Positions 51,839 through 61,363 of a stretch of 64,000 nt of DNA are shown here, piece by piece. Source of the DNA: Treponema sp. OMZ 787 (GTDB lineage: Bacteria; Spirochaetota; Spirochaetia; Treponematales; Treponemataceae); the NCBI RefSeq assembly GCF_024181225.1, contig NZ_CP051198.1, forward strand, positions 124,001 through 188,000. The letters run 5' to 3'. The notes below the pieces were generated by a model. It had not been told where the DNA came from, made no database searches, and saw nothing but the letters and a program-made list of their open reading frames with translations. The translations under genes and the position numbers were made by a program. Position 1 is the first letter of the stretch. Each line of letters begins with the position of its first letter.

Positions 51839-52726
51839 ATGGATAAAATAAAACTTGAAAGAATGAAAAACGATAAGGGTTTTATTGCGGCATTGGATCA
51901 AAGCGGCGGAAGTACTCCTAAGGCTTTGGCTGCTTACGGAGTTCCCGAAACGGCTTATTCCAATGAAGATGAGATGTTTGATCTTGTTCATGCTATGCGC
52001 ACAAGAATAATCACAGGTAAGGCTTTTAATTCCAATAATATTTTAGGTGCAATTTTATTTGAGCAAACAATGGAGCGCGAAATTGAGGGAATGCCCACCG
52101 CCGACTTCTTATGGGAAAAAAAGAAGATTCTCCCCTTTTTAAAGGTCGATAAGGGGCTTGCAGAATTAAAAGACGGTGTTCAGCTTATGAAGCCGATACC
52201 CAATTTGGATGCTATGCTAAAGCACGCTGTAGAAAAGCACATTTTTGGAACAAAGATGCGCTCGGTTATAAAGGAAGCAAATCCCCAAGGTATCAAGGCT
52301 GTTGTAGATCAGCAATTTGAATTGGGTATTCAAATTGCAAAAGCCGGTCTTGTTCCTATTATCGAGCCGGAAGTAGATATTAAATCACCCGACAAGGCCA
52401 AGTGTGAAGAAATCCTCAAAAAAGAATTGGAAGAGCATCTTAAGACCTTGCCGAAAGACTTGCTTGTAATGTTCAAGCTTTCAATTCCGACACAGGAAAA
52501 CCTTTACGAGGAATTTACAAAGCATCCTCAGGTAGTTAGAATGGTAGCCCTTTCAGGCGGTTATTCCAGAGACGATGCAAACAAGCTTCTGGCTAAAAAC
52601 CGAGGTATGATTGCAAGTTTCTCCCGAGCTCTCGCCGAAGGCCTTTTTGCAAATCAAAGCGATGATGAGTTTAACGCAACCTTGGAAAAAACCATTAAGG
52701 GCGTTTACGAAGCTTCAATAACATAG
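51839..52726 (+). CDS. class I fructose-bisphosphate aldolase, 295 aa
   Basis: The start ATG 51839 follows GAGGTG. It belongs to the prokaryotic class I family: [20 protein letters not shown] at the N-terminus, [29 protein letters not shown], and the Schiff-base Lys213 in [10 protein letters not shown], followed by [15 protein letters not shown] and [11 protein letters not shown]. It splits fructose-1,6-bisphosphate in glycolysis without a metal. The gene has its own promoter and terminator. Confidence 0.92.
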   Translation: MDKIKLERMKNDKGFIAALDQSGGSTPKALAAYGVPETAYSNEDEMFDLVHAMRTRIITGKAFNSNNILGAILFEQTMEREIEGMPTADFLWEKKKILPFLKVDKGLAELKDGVQLMKPIPNLDAMLKHAVEKHIFGTKMRSVIKEANPQGIKAVVDQQFELGIQIAKAGLVPIIEPEVDIKSPDKAKCEEILKKELEEHLKTLPKDLLVMFKLSIPTQENLYEEFTKHPQVVRMVALSGGYSRDDANKLLAKNRGMIASFSRALAEGLFANQSDDEFNATLEKTIKGVYEASIT

Positions 52727-52730
52727 TTTT

Positions 52731-52764
52731 AAAAAGAGCAAGGTTTATCAGCCTTGCTCTTTTT
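52731..52764 (+). terminator. intrinsic terminator of the aldolase gene
   Basis: AAAAAGAGCAAGG (52731-52743) pairs perfectly with CCTTGCTCTTTTT (52752-52764), loop of 8. Confidence 0.9.
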
Positions 52765-52823
52765 ACTATATTATTTGGTTGCTTTATCTGTATATAATTT
52801 AATATGTTTTCAGATAGAACTAC

Positions 52824-53585
52824 TTAAAAATTAATACATTCTTCAATATTTTTTTTAGAATTCTGGTAATTCAACTCCTCAATGCGCTTTCCTGAAGCAT
52901 CATAATATTTTTGATCTATTTCAATACCAATAAATTTACGGCCAAGATTTAATGCTGCATGACCGGTTGAACCAACACCCATAAAAGGATCAAATACTAT
53001 ATCACCCGGATTTGATGCTATATTAATAATATGTTCTAACACTGCAATAGGTTTTTGTGTAGGATGTTTAGGGTCTTTTATTCGTTCTTTTCCCATACAA
53101 ATTGGAGTTTCGATAAAATTATGCATCTTATTTTGTGTAGAAAAATTCCATGTATGTCCCTTATTCCAAAGACATACTATTAATTCACAACTATTTAAAA
53201 AAGATGACTTACGAATATTTGGAACGGGGTTTGTTTTATGCCAGACCATAAACTGGAAGGTATCAAACACAGGATCAAATACTTCATGATATTTTCCTAT
53301 TAGATTATAGCTCGTAAATATAAATATATTTCCAGTAGATTTTAAAATCCTTTTAAAGTCTATAACAAGTTTTTCCGGCTCAAAAGGTACTAAGTCCCAT
53401 TTCGCAACATCGTTATTTATTTCTGATCTCCAATCAAATTTCATATTTCCTGTAGAGTATTCTGCCAAATTATATGGAGGATCACAGAGAATTAAATCTA
53501 TTGAAGAATCAGGAATATTTTTCATTTCATTGAAACAATCTCCAAAAATGAGTATAGCCTTGTTTATTTTTTTTAAATCATACAT
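52824..53585 (-). CDS. type II DNA methyltransferase (N6-adenine/N4-cytosine class), 253 aa
   Basis: The catalytic motif LILCDPPYN (Asp35) comes before the cofactor motif VFDPFMGVGSTGHAALNLGRKFIGIEID near the C-terminus, the order of beta-class amino-methyltransferases. The target region lies between, with MVWHKTNPVPN and KHPTQKP. DPPY favours N6-adenine methylation. It starts six bases after the endonuclease gene, forming a restriction-modification pair; it should protect host DNA at the same site. Confidence 0.88.
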   Translation of the reverse strand: MYDLKKINKAILIFGDCFNEMKNIPDSSIDLILCDPPYNLAEYSTGNMKFDWRSEINNDVAKWDLVPFEPEKLVIDFKRILKSTGNIFIFTSYNLIGKYHEVFDPVFDTFQFMVWHKTNPVPNIRKSSFLNSCELIVCLWNKGHTWNFSTQNKMHNFIETPICMGKERIKDPKHPTQKPIAVLEHIINIASNPGDIVFDPFMGVGSTGHAALNLGRKFIGIEIDQKYYDASGKRIEELNYQNSKKNIEECINF

Positions 53586-53591
53586 AGATTA

Positions 53592-54413
53592 TCATTTCCC
53601 AAAATACATATCTTTAATATCAGTTAATGCTGCTTTAATATAATTTGCACTTCGCCTATATTGCTTCATTATAATTTCAAAACCGGCATCGTCATCACAT
53701 ACAAAATTCCAGTAATCTTTACCTATTAGCAGTTCTTCATTAGCAAAAAATTGGCGTACTCTGTCCTGTTTCCAATAATTACCTTCTCCAAACATATTAT
53801 ATGCTGTTCCAAGATATATAAATATTTTTGCCTTTTCCTCTTTGTTTTCATGTAAAAAATTTTTTAAAATAAAATATTCTTGTAATAAAGCAAGTTTTTC
53901 ACTTTTTGCTTTTTTATTATCAAGGTCTCCTCCGGCTTTTAATTCGATAAGGTAATGTTCATTTTTATTTTTGTTATAAAAATAATGGTCAGTAACATGA
54001 TTTTTTGAAAAAGATCGTACATCTTTCGGTTTTATCCAAGTAAAACCATTGTAGTCATTGACTGATGGGCGTATATTTTTTTCATATTCAGAAATCATAT
54101 AATCCATATGTTGGCTTTGTTGAGGTAAAAGATATGCATTTAGATTTCCTCGTACTTCATATGATAAAGTTGCAATTGCATTACCGATTCCCTCTAAAAC
54201 TCTACCAAATGAACTGTCAAAACTTCTAACAAAAGCACTATAAAACATAAACTCATGTCCCAGTTCTGCAATAAAACAATTATTCTTTTTAGCATTTATA
54301 ACTCCTTCCGGATCATCTACTTGGCTTTTGTGTTTTATTCCAAAACCTTCTGCAAAATTTTTTATAGCCACATCAATAATTTGTTCTATCGCTTTTTGTT
54401 TTATTTCATCCAT
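53592..54413 (-). CDS. type II restriction endonuclease, TdeIII-like, 273 aa
   Basis: The protein has DHYFYNKNKNEHYLIELKAGGDLDNKKAK, a PD-(D/E)XK core with Asp142, Glu157 and Lys159. N-terminal NFAEGFGIKHKSQVDDPEGVINAKKNN and C-terminal DYWNFVCDDDAGFEIIM recall the TdeIII endonuclease family named from T. denticola. It lies directly upstream of a cognate methyltransferase. A recognition site cannot be read from the sequence. The family label rests on memory, the nuclease call on motif and pairing. Confidence 0.72.
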   Translation of the reverse strand: MDEIKQKAIEQIIDVAIKNFAEGFGIKHKSQVDDPEGVINAKKNNCFIAELGHEFMFYSAFVRSFDSSFGRVLEGIGNAIATLSYEVRGNLNAYLLPQQSQHMDYMISEYEKNIRPSVNDYNGFTWIKPKDVRSFSKNHVTDHYFYNKNKNEHYLIELKAGGDLDNKKAKSEKLALLQEYFILKNFLHENKEEKAKIFIYLGTAYNMFGEGNYWKQDRVRQFFANEELLIGKDYWNFVCDDDAGFEIIMKQYRRSANYIKAALTDIKDMYFGK

Positions 54414-54506
54414 AAACAGTTTGTTCCTTGTTATAATGATACCATAATTTATAAAAAAAAATAAGAGGTCTTTTAAGCTTGATATCTATAAAATATCTTA
54501 ATTTTC

Positions 54507-57044
54507 TTACGAACTGCAGCTTTCACATTCTTCAACTTCGAGGGAGCGGCTTCGCACATAGTAGATTGACTTAACGCCTTCTTCCCATGCCTTTATGTAC
54601 AATGAAAGAACCTTACTGAAAGTAAATTCGTTTGTTATGTAGAGGTTTACCGATTGAGCTTGATCGATGTGGCGCTGGCGTAGGCCTGCTGCCCTTATGC
54701 TCCAGTTCTGATCAATATTGTGGGCATTTTTATAAAGCCAATAGGTTTCTTGTGAAAGAGAGGGAGCAACCCTCGGCATTAGGGAACCTTTTTTTTCCTC
54801 TAAAAAATACTTGTTCATAATGGGGTCGACTCCGGCTGTTGTACCTGCTATGATCGAAGTCGAGCTTGTAGGGGCGACAGCCAAAAGATAGGCGTTCCTC
54901 ATTCCGTTTGATTTTACTTCTTCTGCGAGAGTCTTCCATTTTTCGTCAACATAATTCCGTTTTTCAAAATAGGCTCCGGTTTGCCAGTCGCTTCCTTCAA
55001 AGTAGGAATAGGAGCCTTTTTCTTTTGCAATTTGAGAGGAGGCCTTGACGGCTGCATAGTTGATTTTTTCAAAAACCTTGTCGGCAAATTCAAGATGTTC
55101 TTCGCTTTCCCATGCAATGCCGTTTTTTGCAAGGGCATGATGATAGCCTGAAGCACCCAAGCCGATTGACCTGTACCTGCTGTTGGTAATTTGTGCATAC
55201 GGAATAGGATAAAAATTTAAGTCTATAACATTGTCCAGAGCCCGTACTGCCGAAGAAACTATTGTGTCAATTTCTTTTTCATCGTTTATGTCAATGTTTC
55301 CCAGAACGAGAGAGGCGAGGTTACATACGACAAAGTCTCCGGGGATGGTAGTTGTTGCAACGACTGTATCTCCGTCTTCCGTTTTTATTTCGATGCTCTT
55401 ATGTTTTATCTCGCTCATGTTTTGGGAAATTTCCGTGCACAGGTTTGAGCAATAAATCATTCCCTTGTGAGGGTTGGGATTTGTTTTGTTTGCGTGGTCG
55501 CGGTTAAAGGCAAAGGGGGTTCCCGTTTCTACAGCCGACTTTAAGATTAAGCGTACCAATTCTTTTATCGGGATTTCTCTTTTGCTAATACGGGAATCGG
55601 CAACGCAGTCCCTGTATCTTTTTTCCCATTCTTGTCCGTAAAAATCTTCGAGGGCATAACCCTTGGTTTTTAAAATTTCGTGGGGACACATAAGATACCA
55701 AGAAGCGTTTATATCGTCGCGGACGGTTTTCCAAAAAAGATCGGGATAGCAGACTGCGGGGAAAACATCGTGGGCCTTCATTCTGTCGTCGCCGTTATTT
55801 GTGCGGAGCTGTAAAAATTCCGGAATGTCCTTGTGCCATACATCGAGGTAGACGGCTACCGAGCCCTGCCTTACGCCGAGCTGGTCAACGGCAACAGCCG
55901 TATCGTTTGCAAGTTTTATCCAGCGGATAATTCCGCCGGCGGCTCCCATAAAGCCGCGGATGGGCGAGCCTACGGCCCTGACCTTTCCGAAGTAAAGTCC
56001 CATTCCTCCTCCGAATTTTGAAACCTTGGCAAAGTTATCTATGCTGCGGTAAATACCGTCAAGAGAATCGGGGACCGTATCTATAAAGCATGAAGAAAGC
56101 TGATGATACGGCTTTCGGGCATTTGAAAGGGTTGGAGTCGCCATCGTAACCTTTAAGGAACTGGTCATATCGTAAAAACGCCTTACCCATTCCATCCGGT
56201 TCGATTTTTCTTTCATAGCTAAGTGAAGGGCGATACCTAAAAACATTTCCTGAGGCGACTCAAGAACGACATTTGAATGAGTGTGAATAACGTAGCGGCG
56301 TAAGAGGAGGTCGAGAGAACTGTAGGTAAAAAGCTTGTTTCTTTCTTCATTTATAAATGAGGCGGCTTCTTCCAATTCGGCACGTGTGTAGGCCTCGCAA
56401 ATATAGGCCCCATAGAGACCCTCGTTTTCAAGATATTTTATTTTTTCATAAAAAGAATTAATCTGACGCTTTTCAAGCTCGGTTTTTAGTTTTAAGTTAA
56501 ATTGAAGCATTAAAAGGCGGGCTGCAATAAATTCCCAGTTTGGTGCATCCTGAGCTGTAAGCTCGACGGAGGCCTTGATGAGCATGGCAAGGGATTCGGC
56601 CTCGCTCATGTTTTCTTTTCTAAAAGAAAGGAATTTATGAGAGAGCAGGTTAAGGCTGTACTCGTCCGAGGTAAAATCATTTTGAATCTCGGTAAGGACG
56701 CTCTGAATTTCTATCGTAGAAAAAAAGCGGCTTATCGTTTGCCGCGAATCCCGCCTCTTTGTGCGGCCTACCCTGTAAAGGATGAAGTTTTTTACTTCCG
56801 CATAATAGTTGTGTTCTATTAAAGTCTTTTCGACCAAGTCCTGAATCGTTTCTACATGGACAAGGCTTCCGCTTTTGGTAAGCTCCAAGATGTCTTCCTC
56901 TATTTCCTTTACCAGAGGCGGGATGATTGTATCTAAATCGGTATGCGGAGAATCTTCCACACTCTTAAAGGCAGCTCTAATCGCTCCTTCAATTTTTTCA
57001 GGCTCGTAATTTTTGGTTTCGCCGTTTCTTTTTATGATTTGCAT
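54507..57044 (-). CDS. nrdA: class I ribonucleotide reductase large subunit
   Basis: The 845-residue protein starts at ATG 57044 after AAGGA. An ATP-cone is at 1-95 (IIKRNGETKNYEPEKIEGAI). The barrel has the redox Cys in HQLSSCFIDT, GGGMGLYFGKVRAVGSPIRG, the radical region YCSNLCTEISQ with the Asn-Cys-Glu triad, and the substrate loop APTSSTSIIAGTTAGVDP. The C-terminal ECESCSS supplies the swinging thiol pair. It reduces ribonucleotides to deoxy forms; its partner nrdB is not in the window. The promoter carries two NrdR-like boxes. Confidence 0.93.
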   Translation of the reverse strand: MQIIKRNGETKNYEPEKIEGAIRAAFKSVEDSPHTDLDTIIPPLVKEIEEDILELTKSGSLVHVETIQDLVEKTLIEHNYYAEVKNFILYRVGRTKRRDSRQTISRFFSTIEIQSVLTEIQNDFTSDEYSLNLLSHKFLSFRKENMSEAESLAMLIKASVELTAQDAPNWEFIAARLLMLQFNLKLKTELEKRQINSFYEKIKYLENEGLYGAYICEAYTRAELEEAASFINEERNKLFTYSSLDLLLRRYVIHTHSNVVLESPQEMFLGIALHLAMKEKSNRMEWVRRFYDMTSSLKVTMATPTLSNARKPYHQLSSCFIDTVPDSLDGIYRSIDNFAKVSKFGGGMGLYFGKVRAVGSPIRGFMGAAGGIIRWIKLANDTAVAVDQLGVRQGSVAVYLDVWHKDIPEFLQLRTNNGDDRMKAHDVFPAVCYPDLFWKTVRDDINASWYLMCPHEILKTKGYALEDFYGQEWEKRYRDCVADSRISKREIPIKELVRLILKSAVETGTPFAFNRDHANKTNPNPHKGMIYCSNLCTEISQNMSEIKHKSIEIKTEDGDTVVATTTIPGDFVVCNLASLVLGNIDINDEKEIDTIVSSAVRALDNVIDLNFYPIPYAQITNSRYRSIGLGASGYHHALAKNGIAWESEEHLEFADKVFEKINYAAVKASSQIAKEKGSYSYFEGSDWQTGAYFEKRNYVDEKWKTLAEEVKSNGMRNAYLLAVAPTSSTSIIAGTTAGVDPIMNKYFLEEKKGSLMPRVAPSLSQETYWLYKNAHNIDQNWSIRAAGLRQRHIDQAQSVNLYITNEFTFSKVLSLYIKAWEEGVKSIYYVRSRSLEVEECESCSS

Positions 57045-57063
57045 TTTATGATTCCTTAGTAAG

Positions 57064-57079
57064 TACGCTATATATCGTA
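57064..57079. promoter_or_regulatory. NrdR-like box 2
   Basis: TACGCTATATATCGTA is a near-palindrome close to the NrdR consensus (acaCwATATwTwGtgt). Its centre is 42 bases, about four helical turns, from the other box. Confidence 0.6.
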
Positions 57080-57099
57080 TGTTTTATTGATTTTCGGCG

Positions 57100-57128
57100 A
57101 TTATAACACAACATATAGCGTATGTCAA
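57100..57128 (-). promoter_or_regulatory. consensus nrdA promoter containing NrdR-like box 1
   Basis: On the minus strand TTGACA (57123-57128), 17-base spacer, TATAAT (57100-57105), both perfect. The spacer is almost exactly the box ACGCTATATGTTGTGT (57106-57121). Repression by NrdR with ATP/dATP is the known scheme for such paired boxes. Confidence 0.75.
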
Positions 57129-57193
57129 GGATGGAAGAGTTACTTATTAACTATAAGATTGCCCGCTTCTTATTTTTATGTTATAATGAGACT

Positions 57194-57271
57194 ATGAATA
57201 CAATACGAAAGATGCCCATAGGCGTTCAAAGTTTTGAGGTTCTACGAAAAGAAAATTATAAAAATGGTTGA
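57194..57271 (+). pseudogene. 5' remnant of a DUF1703-family gene
   Basis: ATG 57194 opens MNTIRKMPIGVQSFEVLRKE and stops after 25 codons. The motif PIGVQSFEV matches the N-terminus of the complete gene at 33095-34717. Only the very front is left. Confidence 0.65.
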
Positions 57272-57296
57272 CAGCAAAAAAATTTTGTTCTATAAT
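57268..57296 (+). promoter_or_regulatory. consensus promoter upstream of poly-C ORF and chemotaxis receptor
   Basis: TTGACA (57268-57273), 17-base spacer, TATAAT (57291-57296), both perfect. The next ATG is at 57304, so that ORF would have almost no leader. Confidence 0.8.
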
Positions 57297-57303
57297 ATTG
57301 AAA

Positions 57304-57597
57304 ATGACATTAAGTAATAGTAATTTATTAAAAAAAATAAATTTTTTCTCAAAAACTACTAGACAAAATAGTAAAAAATATTGTACACTACCCCCCCCCC
57401 CGAAAAATTTACAGACAGCAATAGATAATTTATACTTAGCTTTTTACAATTTAATTGACGGAGATAAGGAATTTTATAAACTGCCTAGTCAAATATTGCA
57501 TTTTCTCCTCAGATACAGGTCCGCCCACAGAACAATAACTATGAAATATTTATATCGTGAATTTTACAACGTAAATCAAATAAGGAGAATCAAATGA
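57304..57597 (+). CDS. short ORF with internal poly-C tract, 97 aa
   Basis: ATG 57304 follows a perfect promoter by seven bases. The frame reads Lys/Asn-rich sequence, then LPPPPKNLQTAIDNLYLAFYNLI and ends NQIRRIK with a stop that overlaps the start of the chemotaxis receptor (ATGA). A run of 11 C at 57391-57401 encodes the Pro block. With 10 or 12 C both other frames stop within about 30 bases, so the frame is open only at this length. I know no relatives; it may be a real phase-variable peptide or just a leader. Confidence 0.4.
   Translation: MTLSNSNLLKKINFFSKTTRQNSKKYCTLPPPPKNLQTAIDNLYLAFYNLIDGDKEFYKLPSQILHFLLRYRSAHRTITMKYLYREFYNVNQIRRIK
57391..57401 (+). repeat. C11 homopolymer
   Basis: Eleven consecutive C in very AT-rich surroundings, about 95 bases after the promoter and 193 before the receptor start. 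Long G/C runs are known slippage sites in treponemes. Confidence 0.85.
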
Positions 57598-59060
57598 AAA
57601 AAGAAAAAAAACGCTTTTCAATGCGTAAAAAATTAATGATTATTTTTGGTGCTTTAATTTTTATATCGGGATTGGCACTTGCTGTTTTAGGAGTACGCGT
57701 TGCTCGCAAAGCCGTGACAGAAAAAGTTGAAACACACTTAAAAGATAAGGCTTCTGACACTGCATCTATTATTGACGGCAGGATAACGGCTGTGTTCCAA
57801 TTTTTAGAAGGTCTTGCACGAATGCCCATATTTTCTGATGAAGCAGTTTCATATGTTGAAAAGTCAAAACAACTTAATAAAGAAATAAAATTTATAGATT
57901 TTTTATATGATGCGGCTATCGCAGATATAAACGGAAACATGTATACGGAAGACAACAGAGTTATAAATATACATAGTGCCGATTGGTTTAAAATGAGTAT
58001 TGATGGAAAAAATTTTTTAACGGAACCGTTTATTTCTGTTGTTGATAACAAATTGATTATGACTATTTCCGTTCCGTTATATGGTCATACCCGTAATATT
58101 ATAGGTGTTTTAGCAGCCGCTATTCCTGCACAAAAACTTTCTGATGATATTGACGATATTGTTGTAGGAGATACCGGATACTGTTATGTATTGGGCTTAG
58201 AGGGAACTATTATTGCACATAAAAATTCCGAAATTGTTCAAAAACAAGAAAATTATCAAAAGATAGCAAAAACCGATAAAAGATTTAGCTCTCTTGCAGC
58301 GTTTGAAAAAATGGCGGTAGATATTGATGAGCCGTCAATCGGATTTTATGAATACGATGGAATTAAAAAGATTGCTTCTTATGCTAAGATGAAAACTACC
58401 GACTGGACTATTATAATAAATGCTCCTGTAGAAGAATTTATGGACACGGTAGAAGACTTAAGAAGCCGAATGATGGTTATGGGTATAATAATTTTGGTAA
58501 TTGCTTTATCCATAACTTTTTTTGTTGCCCGTAGAATGGTAAAACCTATAAATGTCGTAGTTAATGCCCTCAAAGACATAGCTCAAGGAGAAGGCGATTT
58601 GACAGTTCGTCTTCCGCTCGTTGGAAATGATGAAATTACGGATTTATCCGAATACTTTAATCAAACTATTTCTAAAATCGGCTCTTCCATAAAAACTGTA
58701 GGCGATAACAGTATTGAAATGACCAATATCGGTAGTGAACTTGCTAGTAATATGACTGAAACTGCCGGTGCCATACAGCAAATAACTGCCAACATTGATG
58801 GTGTAAAACAACAAGCCATAACCCAAGCCGCAAGTGTTACGGAAACTGCGGCTACTGTTGAAGAAATCATCCGCACAATAAAGCAGCTTAATTCCAGTAT
58901 CGAAAATCAAGCTGCAAGTGTTGCAGAATCTTCTTCTGCCGTTGAACAAATGGTTGGAAACATTGCTTCCATAACTCAAACCCTCGATAAAACAAATGAT
59001 GTGATTAAAACTCTCGCAAGTGCTACAGCTGACGGAAAAAAATACAATTGTTACTTCTAA
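57594..59060 (+). CDS. methyl-accepting chemotaxis protein, main part (frameshifted)
   Basis: ATG 57594 follows AAGGAGAATCAA. Residues 14-40 are a membrane helix; a periplasmic Cache-like sensor spans about 45-285 ([57 protein letters not shown]). A second helix ([21 protein letters not shown]), a HAMP domain and the start of the signalling coil follow. An A7 run at 59036-59042 shifts the frame and the product ends GKKYNCYF before the tip. With A6 it would join the downstream frame to give about 700 residues. Confidence 0.85.
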   Translation: MKKEKKRFSMRKKLMIIFGALIFISGLALAVLGVRVARKAVTEKVETHLKDKASDTASIIDGRITAVFQFLEGLARMPIFSDEAVSYVEKSKQLNKEIKFIDFLYDAAIADINGNMYTEDNRVINIHSADWFKMSIDGKNFLTEPFISVVDNKLIMTISVPLYGHTRNIIGVLAAAIPAQKLSDDIDDIVVGDTGYCYVLGLEGTIIAHKNSEIVQKQENYQKIAKTDKRFSSLAAFEKMAVDIDEPSIGFYEYDGIKKIASYAKMKTTDWTIIINAPVEEFMDTVEDLRSRMMVMGIIILVIALSITFFVARRMVKPINVVVNALKDIAQGEGDLTVRLPLVGNDEITDLSEYFNQTISKIGSSIKTVGDNSIEMTNIGSELASNMTETAGAIQQITANIDGVKQQAITQAASVTETAATVEEIIRTIKQLNSSIENQAASVAESSSAVEQMVGNIASITQTLDKTNDVIKTLASATADGKKYNCYF

Positions 59061-59697
59061 TGAGGTAACTCAAAAAGTTGCTGAAGAATCAGGAAGTCTT
59101 TTGGAAGCTTCTAATGTAATTCAGCATATCGCAAGCCAAACAAACTTACTTGCTATGAACGCCGCCATTGAAGCTGCCCACGCAGGAGAGGCAGGAAAAG
59201 GCTTTGCGGTTGTTGCTGATGAAATTAGAAAACTTGCAGAAGAATCAAGTACTCAAGGAAAAACCATCACTTCAACTCTTAAAATTCTCTCTGGAGAAAT
59301 TGAAACTCTTTCTACTTCTGCAAAAACTGCAGAAGAAAAATTTAACATTATTTTCAATTTATCGGATCAGGTTAAAACTATGAGTCAAAATTTGATAAAT
59401 GCTATGCGGGAGCAAGAAAACGGCAGTAAAGAAGTTCTTACCGCTATTCGCGACATCAATATGGTTACTACTCAAGTAAATGACGGCTCTGCCGAGATGC
59501 TCAAGGGAGGAGAAACTGTAGCCGGTGAAATGAGAAAGCTGGATGAGCTTACACGAATTATAACTGACAGTATGAACGAAATGGCTTCTGGTGCCGTACA
59601 AATCACCAACTCTGTACAAGATGTAAACAATATAAGCCAAAAGAATAAGCTCAGTATTGAAAATCTTTCGGCAGAAGTAGGAAAGTTTAAGGTATAA
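59020..59697 (+). CDS. methyl-accepting chemotaxis protein, signalling tip and tail
   Basis: This frame continues the receptor from the A7 run. It holds the most conserved part, [38 protein letters not shown], which contacts CheA and CheW, then the returning helix ending [10 protein letters not shown]. The ATG at 59020 lies in the other frame's coding region, so it is not a convincing start; the part belongs to the gene at 57594. No C-terminal CheR-tethering peptide is seen. Confidence 0.82.
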   Translation: MLQLTEKNTIVTSNEVTQKVAEESGSLLEASNVIQHIASQTNLLAMNAAIEAAHAGEAGKGFAVVADEIRKLAEESSTQGKTITSTLKILSGEIETLSTSAKTAEEKFNIIFNLSDQVKTMSQNLINAMREQENGSKEVLTAIRDINMVTTQVNDGSAEMLKGGETVAGEMRKLDELTRIITDSMNEMASGAVQITNSVQDVNNISQKNKLSIENLSAEVGKFKV

Positions 59698-59705
59698 CAC
59701 TGTTT

Positions 59706-59882
59706 ATGAAAAAAAACATCATGAAAATATCTCTGACGAAAGAATACAAGACGGAAATTTTAACTCATCATATTGTTAATACTTCCAAGGCAATTGAAGA
59801 TTCAATAAAATCTGTCAGAGGCCTTTCTTCTCTTGCGAAAGAAATACGGGAAGTTGATGAAAAAGGAAAGTCCTTTGCATAA
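59706..59882 (+). CDS. small ORF, 58 aa, unknown
   Basis: ATG 59706 begins MKKNIMKISLTKEYKTEIL eight bases after the receptor stop. The sequence is charged with no signal or known motif and ends EIREVDEKGKSFA. The region has no good ribosome-binding site. It might be a remnant of another receptor-related gene. The real coding status is doubtful. Confidence 0.3.
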   Translation: MKKNIMKISLTKEYKTEILTHHIVNTSKAIEDSIKSVRGLSSLAKEIREVDEKGKSFA

Positions 59883-59887
59883 ACAGA

Positions 59888-59916
59888 TTGACATATTCAT
59901 ATAAAAGGCCTATACT
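59888..59916 (+). promoter_or_regulatory. gltS promoter
   Basis: TTGACA (59888-59893), 17-base spacer, TATACT (59911-59916); about 43 bases of leader precede the ATG. Confidence 0.75.
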
Positions 59917-59965
59917 CTCTCTTGCATCCCGAATTGCGTTAGACGCACGCAAAAGGAGAGGAGTT

Positions 59966-61339
59966 ATGGTAATTCGTATGAATATGTACCAGTCGCTCGG
60001 TTTTGCAATCGCTTGGTTGCTGGTCGGTCGATTCATTAAGGCGAAGTTCGAGTTTTTTCAAAAGTATTGTATACCTGCCCCAATCGTGGGCGGCTTTTTG
60101 TTTGCGCTGATTTCGTTAGCACTTCACGCAGCAAAGGTACTCGACTTCGAATTTGACACAACCCTGCAAACCTATTGGATGGTAATGTTTTTTACCTCTG
60201 TGGGCTACAATGCAGGGTTTTCGATTTTAAGAGACGGCGGGAAAAAAGTTTTTGTCTTTTTGGCTGTGGCTGTAGTTTTTGCAATTTTGCAAAATGTTGT
60301 AGCTCAAGGAGTTGCAAGGCTTATAAACTTTAATCCGATGCTCGCCGTCATGCTGGGTTCAACATCCTTTACGGGAGGCTTCGGTACAGCGGCCTCCTTT
60401 GCACCGATTGTTGACCCCGAAAGCACCCTGGGAGCCTTATCCCTCGCAGTAGCCGTTCCCACCTTCGGCTCTTTGATAAGCTCCATCTTAGGCGGCCCGG
60501 TCGGAGACCGCCTGATAAAAAAATACGGCTTACAGCCTTCAAATGCCAATGAAAGCGTAAGGATCGATGAATCGGGTAATATTATAAAAACAACAAAGGT
60601 TGTTAAAAAAATAGAAGCCGTTCATCCGAGCTTTATAAAAAGGCTTTTCTTTAACCCTACAAAAGGCAGGGAAGAAGCTCAAGAAGTCGTAACCGTTCAA
60701 GAAGAAGTTATCCACAAAGCCTCCGCAAAAGGTGAAGTCGATAACTCTACAACCAGTTCAGAAAAGCATCTTAGCAGTGAAAAACTGTTAATGTCATTTA
60801 TGCTTTTAGTTCTGGCCTCAGGTTTTGGTCTCTTTGTTACCAATTATCTCAATTCTTTGTCGCCCAAATTTAAATTCCCCATTTATATCGGAGCGATGAT
60901 TTGTGCTGCCGTTATCAGAAACATTGCAGATACTTCAAAAAAATTCAAGATTAATATGGATGAAATTGATGCACTCGGAAATATTTCTTTGAATATGTTT
61001 TTGGCTCTCGCCCTTGTTTCGTTAAAACTTTGGCAGCTTGTAAGTTTGGCTGTTCCTCTGATGATTATTTTAAGTGCTCAAATCGTTCTTCTGTATTTTT
61101 ACACACGCTTTGTTACCTTTAAGGTTATGGGCGGAGATTACGATGCAGCGGTAATTACGGCGGGACACATCGGTTTCGGTTTTGCCGCAACCCCTAACGC
61201 CATGGCTAATATGGGCTCTATATGCGAAAAATACGGTTATTCAAAGATAGCCTTCTTTGTCGTTCCTATAGTCGGCTCCTTATTTATTGATTTTTTCAAT
61301 ATAATGATAATTGGTATTACCATAGGCTTGGCCGGATAG
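59966..61339 (+). CDS. gltS: GltS-family sodium/glutamate symporter, 457 aa
   Basis: The start is ATG 59966 after AAAGGAGAGGAG. The protein has about ten membrane helices in two inverted halves with the family loops FGTAASFAPIVDPESTLGALSLAVAVPTFG and GHIGFGFAATPNAMANMGSICEKYG. A soluble loop of about 70 residues (210-275, Lys/Glu/Val-rich) separates the halves and is longer than usual. GltS takes up glutamate with sodium ions. It has its own promoter. Confidence 0.86.
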   Translation: MVIRMNMYQSLGFAIAWLLVGRFIKAKFEFFQKYCIPAPIVGGFLFALISLALHAAKVLDFEFDTTLQTYWMVMFFTSVGYNAGFSILRDGGKKVFVFLAVAVVFAILQNVVAQGVARLINFNPMLAVMLGSTSFTGGFGTAASFAPIVDPESTLGALSLAVAVPTFGSLISSILGGPVGDRLIKKYGLQPSNANESVRIDESGNIIKTTKVVKKIEAVHPSFIKRLFFNPTKGREEAQEVVTVQEEVIHKASAKGEVDNSTTSSEKHLSSEKLLMSFMLLVLASGFGLFVTNYLNSLSPKFKFPIYIGAMICAAVIRNIADTSKKFKINMDEIDALGNISLNMFLALALVSLKLWQLVSLAVPLMIILSAQIVLLYFYTRFVTFKVMGGDYDAAVITAGHIGFGFAATPNAMANMGSICEKYGYSKIAFFVVPIVGSLFIDFFNIMIIGITIGLAG

Positions 61340-61363
61340 GTTTAAAGCTGCTTTTATAAAATC

